A stretch of 64,000 bases of DNA, taken from positions 36,032,530 through 36,096,529 of the forward strand of contig CM055319.2 in NCBI GenBank assembly GCA_029255685.2, written 5' to 3'. How positions within the stretch are numbered: the first letter of the stretch is position 1; the number at the start of each line of letters is the position of its first letter. Below the pieces are notes generated by a model. That model had not been told where the DNA came from. It searched no databases and was given only the letters and a program-made list of their open reading frames with translations. Below are positions 55,132 through 64,000 of this stretch, one piece after another. The translations under genes were made by a program, and so were the position numbers. The stretch comes from Silene conica (Eukaryota > Streptophyta > Magnoliopsida > Caryophyllales > Caryophyllaceae).

Positions 55132-58100
55132 ATGGCTGGTGAAGACCCAATGCCAAGTGCCAAGCTAGCACGTGAATCCTGGCTAAAAGCCTTCATGGAC
55201 TCCATGAATCAGTCAACTAGACTGAGGAATGATGGGTCAAACTTCTCTGACTGGGAGGCAGCACTACGGAATGCTGCCATTGCTGACGGAAAGCTCAAGT
55301 TCTTAACTGAGCCCATTCCGCCACACCCAGGAACTGGAGCTAGAGCCAACGATGTTCGCGCTCATAGCGACTTCGTCATGGAAGCGGGTGCGATAAAGAA
55401 CGTACTCATCTATGCAATGAAATCCAATTTGCAAAGACGCTTCATAACCCATGGTGCAAACAAGATTTTCACCACGCTCACTAACGAATTCTCCAAGGCT
55501 CCGAGAATCGTTTCTTATGAGCATACCTGTCGCTTCTTTGAGGCGAAACTCCAGAAGGGCCAAGCTGTTAGCCCACATATTCTCAACATGATTGAGAATA
55601 TCGAGAAACTGGAGTCCCTAAACTGCAAGATCAGTGAGAACATCATCGTTGATCGCATGCTTCATTCGCTTCATGATGGGTTCGCCCTCTTTAGGGCCAA
55701 CTACTACATGAACGACATGAAGAAGACTCCTCATGAGCTCCACTCCCTTCTCGTACAGACTGAGAAGGATCTAAAGTTGAGTGGGAGTCTGAAGCAGGAT
55801 GTTCTCATGATCTCCAGTAAGGGAAAAGGTAAAGGGAAGGCTAAAGCTCAGGGCGACCTAGCAGTAGGTAAGCCCAGGTTCAAGAAACCAGGATTTGCTA
55901 AGAGTGGGCCAGGTGAGTCGAGTAACTCACAAGGCAAGACAAAGAGCAAGGATACAAGCATGGAATGTCACCATTGCCACAAGACTGGGCATTGGAGGCG
56001 CTCATGCCCCGTGTATCGCGAGGACATTAAGGCAGGCCGCGTTACCCCTGTTGGTATGTCTTCTTCTTCTTTTATTCACATGATTGAGATTAACCACGCA
56101 AGTTGCGGAACTTGGGTACTTGATACTGGTTGTGGTTCTCATCTATGTAATCATGTGCAGGGCCTCCGAAACCAAGAACCCCTAATCAAGGGTGAGGTGG
56201 ACCTGCGTGTCGGGAATGGAGCACGTGTGGCTGCAGTCTCGAAGGGAACATACGTAATCCAGCTTCCAAGTGGATTCGAGTTATTTTTATATAACTGTTA
56301 TTATGTTCCTAGTTTGTCCAAAAACATTATTTCAGTTTCTGCACTTGACAAACTCGGCTTTTCATTTGTAATAGAGAATAATAGCTGTATTTTCTCCTTA
56401 CACAATATGATTTATGGCAAGGCAGTTTCCATGAATGGAATTGATGTTTTAGATCAAACCACCGAGATATTACATGTGAATAATAAAAGAATAAAGGTAG
56501 GTGACAAAGATCAAACTTACCTATGGCATTGTCGTATGGGACACATAAATGAGAAACGCGTTAAACAGCTCATACAGAATGGAGCTATTTCGCCCTTTGA
56601 TTTCGAATCATATGGCACGTGTGAATCATGTCTCATCGGCAAAATGACTCGTATTTCCTTCAAAGGTGTTGGAATGCGCGCTGCCGACCTATTAGGACTC
56701 ATACATACGGACGTATGTGGCCCTATGTCGATCAACGCACGAGAAGGCTATAGGTATTTCATCACTTTCACGGATGATTTGAGTAGATATGGCTATGTCT
56801 ACTTGATGAAACATAAAAGTGAATCCTTTGACAAGTTCAAAGAATACCAGAATCGGGTACAGAACCAGCTGGGTAGAAAGATTAAAGCACTACGCTCGGA
56901 TCGTGGTGGTGAGTATCTTTCACGCGAGTTTGATCAACACCTAAAAGACTGTGGGATCGTGCTACAGTTGACTCCACCTGGAACACCACAATTAAATGGT
57001 GTGTCCGAACGGAGAAATCGAACTTTACTTGATATGGTTCGATCCATGATGAGTCACACCGTTGTGCCTGATTCATTGTGGGGCTATGCTCTTTTGTCAG
57101 CCGCTCTAATACTTAACCGAAGTCCGTCTAAAGCTGTTGACAAGACTCCATTCGAGTTATGGAAGGGAACGGTCCCCAACTTGTCCTTTATTCGGGTTTG
57201 GGGCTGCGAGGCTTATGTCAAGTGGAGACACGAGGATAAGCTCGGCCCGCGATCGGTCAAGACATACTTTATAGGCTACCCAAAGGGAACGTTTGGTCAT
57301 TACTTCTACTCGCCTACCGAACAACGTGTTTTTGTTGCGGCTAGTGCGACGTTCTTAGAGAAGGAATTTCTCGAGAACAAGTCGAGTAATAGAACCTTCG
57401 AGTTATCGGAGGTTCAAGAACCAACTACCGAGCAACCATTGGAGGAAACAGTACCTTCAACCGAGGCTGCGGTAGATATCCCTGAGGAACCTAGGAGGTC
57501 GGGAAGAGTCTCTATTCCACCGGACAGATACATTGGTATGGTCGAGGAACACGATACAGATGACGTCTTACCCCTAGAGGGTAATGAACCCACAACCTAT
57601 AAAGGTGCCATGACCAGTTCTGACTCAAAGCTATGGCTAGAAGCCATGCAATCCGAGATGGACTCCATGTATGAGAACAACGTGTGGGATCTTGTGGACC
57701 TACCTGCAAAGGTACGTCCCCTTCAATGCAAATGGCTTTACAAGATAAAGCATGTCGTGGAAGGACAACAAGATATCCATAAGGCTAGACTAGTTGCTAA
57801 AGGTTTCACCCAAGTGCCAGGCTTGCACTACGATGAGATCTTTGCACCCGTAGTCATGCTACGTTCCATTCGGATTATCTTAGCGATCGCCGCATTTCAT
57901 GACTATGAAATATGGCAAATGGACGTTAAAACCGCCTTCTTAAACGGTTATTTGGAGGAAGAGTTGTACATGGTACAACCCGAGGGTTTTATCGATCCAG
58001 CACATCCTAAGAAAGTTTGCAAGCTTAAGCGTTCCATCTATGGACTTAAGCAAGCATCGCGGAGTTGGAATCATCGCTTCGACCAAGTGATAAAAGAGAA

Positions 58101-59164
58101 TGGGTTCATTCGATCAGTCGAGGAACCATGTCTCTATATCAAGTCGAGTGGGAGTAAGATTGTATTCCTAGTACTGTATGTCGATGACATACTCTTGATT
58201 GGGAATGACATACCTCTCTTATCTTCGGTTAAAGCATGGTTGAAAAACCATTTCCAGATGAAAGATCTGGGAGAGGCACAAAGAATTTTGGGCATCCGTA
58301 TCTACAGGGATAGATCACGACGGATGTTGTCTCTCAGTCAGGAATCTTATATAGAGAAGATTCTGGAGAGATTCAGCATGACGAACTCCAAGAAGGGGTT
58401 CCTTCCTATGACTCCTGGGCTTCACTTGAGCAAGACTCAAGAAGCTAAGTCAGTGGAAGAGAAAGAGCGCATGAGTCGGATTCCTTATGCTTCGGCAATA
58501 GGATCGATCATGTATGCCATGATATGCACACGTCCTGACGTTGCATATGCATTGAGTATGACAAGTCGATTCCAAGCTCATCCAGGTGAACAGCACTGGA
58601 TGGCCGTGAAAAACATTCTTAAGTACCTACGGAGGACTAAAGATTGGGGATTGACTTATGGAGGCGACTCAACGCTCTGCGCCACGGGTTACGCAGATGC
58701 TAGCTTCCAAACGGATCGAGATGACTCGAAATCTCAATCTGGATTCGTTTTTACTCTTAATGGTGCTGCTGTCAGCTGGAAAAGTTCTAAAACAGAGTGT
58801 TACAGCAGATTCTACGACTGAGTCCGAGTACTATGCCGCCTCAGAAGCAACTAAGGAAGCAATATGGATGCGTCAATTCTTACAAGGACTATCAGTAGTG
58901 CCTAGTTCGAATGACCCAATCACCGTCTATTGTGACAATAGCGGTGCCATCTTCCAAGCTAAGGAGCATAAGTCTAGCAGCAAGGCTAGGCATGTACAAC
59001 GGAAAGCTCATCTAATCAGAGATTACGTGGAGCAAAAGGAGATTTTTATTGAAAAGATCGCTACGGATGACAACATAGCCGATCCTCTCACAAAAGCATT
59101 ACCACGTGATAAGCATGAAGGGCACATTCATTCCATGGGAATTGGATGTGTTCCTAAGTTGTAG
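55132..59164 (+). CDS. Ty1/copia gag-pol polyprotein, one frameshift
   Basis: The ATG at 55132 opens 1229 codons. Order of domains: copia gag (about residues 20-240), CCHC knuckle CHHCHKTGHWRRSC (about 279-292), aspartic protease with WVLDTGCGSHL (about 327-337), pre-integrase zinc region (WHCRMGHINEKR ... CESC), integrase core (HTDVCGP, SDRGGEY, NGVSERRNRT), then RVT_2 reverse transcriptase from about residue 860 with MDVKTAFLNGYLEEE and YVDDILL near residue 1015, then RNase H. An extra A in the AAAA run near 58787-58790 shifts the frame inside RNase H; the remainder (SVTADSTTESEYYAAS, YCDNSGAI, ADPLTKALP) is open to 59164. Apart from that single base the element looks complete and young. 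Confidence 0.93.
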
Positions 59165-60026
59165 TACTCTTTTATGAATTCATGTAATAATTCATTTTCT
59201 CGTGTACTCTATTCAACCTTATTGTTATGATATAAAATGTTTTGTTTCTCATGTGGAATTGTACGCCAATTTTGAACACCACAAAGTGAACTGATTAACA
59301 TTACATCGTTTTGGTCCTTGATTACCCACTTGAGCTGATAACTCAGGTAATCATTTTGTGACGTTGGTTGATGGTGGGTTCAACGAGCCATAAGTCACAC
59401 GGCTGACTGACCAATCACAAAGGCGAGTTATACGGATATCTCGTAGGACACCCCGTGACATCGTTATGGAGTCCTAAATGTTTTATAACATTGGGTGCCA
59501 GGTCGTGGATAGGACCTCCATAGTGTTCCTTAGAGTCGAGTCTTTTGACTTTCAACTGTCTCTTGAGATTAAGGCAGATTTTGGGTACCTTTGGTTTCTT
59601 TCCCACGGTCACCGTAACAGGGGCCAAGAGGATTTTTTCTGGGTTATTTCATGCTGCGCGATATCGGCAGGATTCGAGTTGAGGGAAATATCCAAACCCT
59701 TATCAGGATTTTATCATTTCTCAGGGCCACTCGAGGAGTAGTAACTGAAATGCATGGCCATGCTCGAATACAGATTCGTTTTATCAGTTAAGTTACTCTC
59801 TAGTCGGGGAAACCACTCTTGATACAGATCGCTTGTGAGATACGACCTTTGCGAATGCGGATTTGCAAATTGTCTTACATTGAGTGGGAGAAATTTTAAA
59901 AGGATATGAGATTCGGTTATCGCACCTACACTTGTACGGACAAGTGGGAGTTTGTTGGAGATTGTGTCCTCCACATGTAGTGTGATAACGTCATTGCACA
60001 TACCCTTGTACGGACAAGTGGGAGAT
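59165..60026 (+). other. Copia 3' untranslated region with duplicated polypurine tract
   Basis: CTTGTACGGACAAGTGGGAG occurs at 59931-59950 and again at 60005-60024, each followed by a TTGTTGG(A/G)G stretch like the LTR start. The second abuts the true LTR at 60027. Each copy can form a short hairpin (CTTGT/ACAAG) just before the purine tract. Confidence 0.85.
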
Positions 60027-61019
60027 TGTTGGGGCTGGTGTCCTTGACAATTAAGTACAATGACTTATTAAATCTCTTTAAGGATCACAAGGGCATACTT
60101 TTGTATTATTACCAGTTGATCCACGTTTATCAATAACGGTTGGCTTGCTAGATAAGTTTGACGTTATTGTCATACGGATGGCGGTGATCAACTGGTCCCT
60201 ATACGTCACACCTATAGGACACGTTTGAGAGATGTGAAGGTATGAAAATACAGTCACATTTATGCCGGATATGACTAAACAGTTAGTCAGAGGTATTGAC
60301 TATTAAATTAGTCAATAAGATATTGAGATTATTATTTAATACGGATTAAATAATTTTAGCTAATGCGGATTACATGATTAATTCGTAAAATTAAATATAA
60401 GCAGTTATATTTAATTAAATATTGATTTCGGGTATTAATATAAACAGTTATATTAATTTGGGTAATTATACAATATCGTAATTTTATCAGACCATTATTA
60501 ATACATCGACTGCATTAATATCTAATAACACGTATGCGATTTATAATAAAAATCCCGCAAATAATATTTAGCAAAACGGGTCGAATCATGCAAAGGAATA
60601 AGGTAAGAGTGGAGAAAGCCCACTCTTACCCTAATTCGGCCGACCCACCCTAAGTACTACATAAGGAGAGTCCTTCTCCTTATGTCAGGAACTGTTGAAT
60701 CATAATTCTCACAATTAGGGTTTTGAGAGCATTCTTCTCCCAAAACTCAGATCTCACATCTAAAACCTCAATAGCTTTCCCCATATTGCAAGGCAATTGG
60801 AGAGTATTTTCTAGCACACGCGGCATCATCTCAAACAAAGTCTTGGGTGCAAGTTATAGGAGGGAATTTACTTTAATTCCTGTTCTTAGGCCTTTTCAAG
60901 CAAGGACCCAAGGTTGTAATTCTTTTTCTTATCCTTTTTAATCTTATGACTATAAACACAACTGTATTTTTCATTATAATCCTGCAAGTTTAGGGTGAAT
61001 ACATGCTTTATTCCCCACA
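60027..61019 (+). mobile_element. Copia middle LTR (3' LTR of copy 1, 5' LTR of copy 2)
   Basis: 993 bp, and followed by a primer site (61022-61034) and leader as if it were a 5' LTR. It is therefore shared by two interiors in tandem. Confidence 0.92.
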
Positions 61020-63426
61020 AGTGGTATCAGAGCCAGGCCATGAAAATTTTACTTTTGTGTTTTTCATAAGTTTATTTAAAAGTTTTTGAAAAATCTCGTT
61101 TCTGCCGCCGTGTCGGTCGGTCGACCAGTTATAGCGGTCGGTCGACCGCCCCTGTGTGAGTTTTCTGTTTTTTTTTCAAAACAGTTTCCTTTGTGAGAAA
61201 TCGTGTTCAGAAACTCGGTTTCGTGTTTTGTGGTCGGTCGACCTGTTTTTCGGGTCGGTCGACCATTCAGAAGGGCCAAGCGGTTAGCCCACATATTCTG
61301 AAGCGGTTAGCCTACCGTTAGGTCGACCTGTTTTTCGGGTCGGTCGACCTGTCGCTTCTTTGAGGCGAAACTCCAGAAGGGCCAAGCGGTTAGCCCACAT
61401 ATTCTCAACATGATTGAGAATATCGAGAAACTGGAGGCCCTAAACTGTAAGATCAGTGAGAACATAATCGTTGATCGAATGCTTCATCCGCTTCATGATG
61501 GGTTCGCCCTCTTTAAGGCCAACTATTACATGAACGACATGAAGAAGACTCCTCATGAGCTCCACTCCCTTCTCGTACAGACCGAGAAGGATCAGAAGTT
61601 AAGTGGGAGCGTGAAGCAGGATATTCTCATGATCTCCAGCAAGGGTAAGGGTAAGGAAAAAGCTAAAGCTCAGGGCGACCTAACGGTAGGTAAGCCGAAG
61701 TTCAAGAAACCAAGATTTACTAAGAATGGGCCAGGTGAGTCGAGCAACTCACAGGGCAAGACAAAGAGCAAGGATACAAGCATGGAATGCCACCATTATC
61801 ACAAGACTGGGCATTGGAGGCGCTCATGCCCCGTGTATCGTGAGGACATTAAGGCAGGTCGTGTTACTCCTGTTGGTATGTCTTCTTCTTCTTTTATTCA
61901 AATGATTGAGATTAACCATGCAAGTTTCGGAACTTGGGTACTAGATACTGGTTGTGGTTCTCATCTATGTAATCATGTGCAAGGCCTCCAAAACCAAGAA
62001 CCCCTCATCAAGGGTGAGGTTGACCTGCGTTTTGGGAATGGAGCACGTGTTGCTGCAGTCTCGAGGGGAACATACATGATCCAGCTTCCAAGTGGATTCG
62101 AGTTATCTTTATATAACTGTTATTATGTTCCGTGTTTATCCAAAAACATTATTTCAGTTTCTGCACTTGACAAACTTGGTTTTTCATTTGTAATAGAAAA
62201 TAACAGTTATATTTTCTCATTACACAATATGATTTATGGCAAGGCAGTTTCCATGAATGGAATTTATGTATTAGATCAAACCACTGAAATATTACATGTG
62301 AATAATAAGATATTAAAGGTAGGTGACAAAGATCAAACTTACCTATGGCATTGTCGTGTGGGACATATAAATGAGAAACGCGTAAAACAGCTCATACAGA
62401 ATGGAGCTATCTCGGCCTTTGATTTCGAATCATATGGCACGTGTGAATCATGTCTCATCGGCAAGATGACTCGTATTTCCTTCAAAGGTGTTGGAATGCG
62501 CGCTACCGACCTATTAGGACTCATACATACAGAAGTGTGTGGCCCTATGTCGATCAACGCACGAGAAGGCTATAGGTATTTCATCACTTTCACGGATGAT
62601 TTGAGTAGATATGGCTATGTCTACTTGATGAAACATAAAAGTGAATCCTTTGACAAGTTCAAAGAATACCAGAATCGGGTACAGAACCAACTGGGAAGAA
62701 AGATTAAAGCACTACATTCTGATCGTGGTGGTGAGTATCTTTCACACGCGTTTGATCAACACCTTAAAGACTGTGGTATCGTTCTACAGTTGACTCCACC
62801 TGGAACACCACAATTAAATGGTGTGTCCGAACGGAGAAATCGAACTCTACTTGATATGGTTCGATCCATGATGAGTCACATCGTAGTGCCTGATTCATTG
62901 TGGGGCTATGCTCTTTTGTCGGCCGCTCTAATAGTTAACCGAAGTCCGTCTAAAGCTGTTGACAAGAGTCCGTACGAATTATGGAAGGGAACGGTCCCTA
63001 ACTTGTCCTTTATTCGGGTTTGGGGCGCGAGGCTTATGTCAAGTGGAGACACGAGGATAAGCTCGGCCCGCGATCGGTCAAGACATACTTTATAGGCTAT
63101 TCAAAGGGAACTTTTGGTCATTACTTCTACACGCCAACCGAACAACGTGTTTTTGTTGCGGCCAGGGCGACGTTCTTAGAGAAAGAATTTCTCGAGAACA
63201 AGTCGAGTAATAGAACCTTTGATCTATCGGAGGTTCAAGAACCAACTACCGAGCAACCATTGGAGGAAACAGTTCCTTCAACCGAGGCTGCGGTAGATAT
63301 TCCTGAGGAACCTAGGAGGTCGGGAAGAGTCTTTATTCCTCCGGACAGATACATTGGTATGGTCGAGGAACATGACATAGATGACGTCTTACTCCTAGAG
63401 GGTAATGAACCCTCAACATATAAAGG
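61020..63426 (+). mobile_element. Ty1/copia copy 2, partial interior
   Basis: The first 245 bp (to 61264) repeat the copy-1 leader with no difference that I can see. A scrambled junction then leads into mid-gag, deleting the leader end, the start codon and the N-terminal gag. It ends at 63426 against an inverted LTR. Confidence 0.88.
61115..61349 (+). repeat. Cassettes in copia copy 2, with an extra copied pair
   Basis: Dr pairs at 61115/61136 and 61232/61253, then a third partial pair at about 61317/61338 (the first member keeps only GGTCGACC). The third shares its spacer 'tgtttttcg' with the second pair and lies within the rearranged junction. Confidence 0.9.
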
Positions 63427-63472
63427 TGAGGGGAATAAAACGCGTATTCGCCCTAAACTTGCAGGATTATAA
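61350..63472 (+). pseudogene. Copia copy 2 polyprotein remnant
   Basis: Open from about 61356 (CRFFEAKLQ) to 63095, covering late gag, protease and integrase, then frameshifted near 63025 (one G/C lost after RVWG) into EAYVKWRHEDKLG. The zinc knuckle reads CHHYHKTGHWRRSC, with one metal-binding Cys replaced by Tyr. It ends within the segment before RT. Its protein differs from copy 1 at scattered sites, unlike the near-identical LTR and leader. Confidence 0.9.
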
Positions 63473-64000
63473 TGAAAATTACAGTCGTGAATATCGTCAT
63501 AAGATAAAAAGGATAAGAAAAGAAGTACAACCTTTGGTCCTTGTGCGAAAGGCCTAAGAACAGGAATTAACTCAAATTCCCTCCTATAACTTGCACCCAA
63601 GACTTAGAATGAGACGTGGCCGCGTGTGCTAGAAATCCTCTCCAACTGCCTTGCAATATTGGGAGAGCTATTTAGGTTTTAGATGTGAGATCTGAGGTTT
63701 TGTGAGAAGAAAGCTCTCAAAACCCTAATATTACCTTGAGATTATATTAATCAGTGCAACCAGAGTGTATTGCATAAGGAGAAGTCATGTCCTTATATAC
63801 TACACTTGGCCGAAATATCCAATAGGGTAGGAGTGGGCTTTCCACTCTTACCTTATTCTAATTCGTGATTCAACCCATTTAGCTATAATTTATTCGCGGG
63901 TTTTATTTATAAATCGCAACATGTTATCAGTTATTAATACTGTCGATATATTAATAACGGTCTGATAAAATACGATGCTGTATAATTACCCAAATTAATA
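63427..64000 (-). mobile_element. Inverted, diverged copia LTR, runs off the window
   Basis: From TGAGGGGAATAAA onward the plus strand is the reverse complement of the copia LTR 3' end (shared: cctgcaagtttagg, aaccctaattgtg-like, cactcttacc blocks), with clear divergence. It interrupts copy 2, so a minus-strand relative probably inserted here. Confidence 0.85.

Larger units (their letters stand above)
52446..61019 (+). mobile_element. Ty1/copia element, copy 1
   Basis: 993-bp LTRs at 52446-53438 and 60027-61019 (TGTTGGGG to CCCCACA), differing at about three positions by eye. The interior has an initiator-Met primer site, a 1.7-kb leader, one long polyprotein frame with a single frameshift, and a polypurine tract. 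It inserted in the 3' LTR of element 3. Left flanking pentamer is TGTTT; the right flank is not a simple target copy because a second copia interior follows the right LTR. Confidence 0.92.

Overview
This window is transposon-dense nuclear DNA from a flowering plant, probably a eudicot. The evidence is Athila-type and chromovirus Ty3/gypsy elements, Ty1/copia elements primed by initiator Met-tRNA, a LINE remnant, and intron-bearing fragments of plant housekeeping genes (a DEAH7/PRP16-like spliceosomal helicase, a poly(A)-binding protein, and the glycine decarboxylase P protein). I see no intact single-copy host gene, no tRNA or rRNA gene and no CRISPR array. The species cannot be named from what is here.

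Layout. 1-2286: 3' end of a Tat-like gypsy element with an intron-containing antisense extra ORF, then a polypurine tract and LTR. 2287-9465: old intergenic DNA holding the three gene fragments and a 5'-truncated LINE with an 11-bp target duplication. 9466-18560: a minus-strand copia RT remnant split by element 1 (10180-18330), a non-autonomous Athila-like element with gag and protease but no RT, RNase H or integrase. 18560-21630: simple repeats and the 3' end of a minus-strand chromovirus. 21636-31260: element 2, a minus-strand Athila-like element with target duplication TGCAC, inserted in that chromovirus. 31310-38483: 5' part of element 4, another Athila-like family. It is broken inside integrase by element 3 (38484 to beyond 52445), which carries gag-pol and an Athila-type downstream ORF. 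Element 3 is itself hit by an inverted solo LTR of the element-4 family (48056-49761, target duplication ATTTT) and, in its 3' LTR, by a copia element. That copia is arranged LTR-internal-LTR-partial internal (52446-63426) and is cut by an inverted relative of its own LTR at 63427.

The signal most worth following is a paired motif. Two 12-mers of the form GGTCG(A/G/T)CCGACC or its reverse complement GGTCGGTCGACC lie exactly 21 nt apart, start to start, with a 9-nt spacer. I count 42 such pairs by hand. They occur upstream of the TATA box in two LTR subfamilies, in R/U5 of one of them, in frame inside gag (encoding Gly-Arg-Pro-Thr twice in seven-residue register), in the untranslated regions, and in the leader of an unrelated copia element. 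The element-4 LTR family carries a different CCGG-based palindromic cassette in the same promoter-proximal place. Below, D means GGTCGACCGACC, Dr its reverse complement GGTCGGTCGACC, and P the perfect palindrome GGTCGGCCGACC.

How the parts relate. Elements 1, 2 and 3 share tRNA-Asp primer sites, a stem-loop just after the primer site, and the cassette. Element 1 has no polymerase of its own and would need one supplied by an autonomous relative. Element 3 joins a subfamily-A 5' LTR to a subfamily-B body and 3' LTR. Most coding regions carry stops or frameshifts; five of the stops are at conserved Trp codons.
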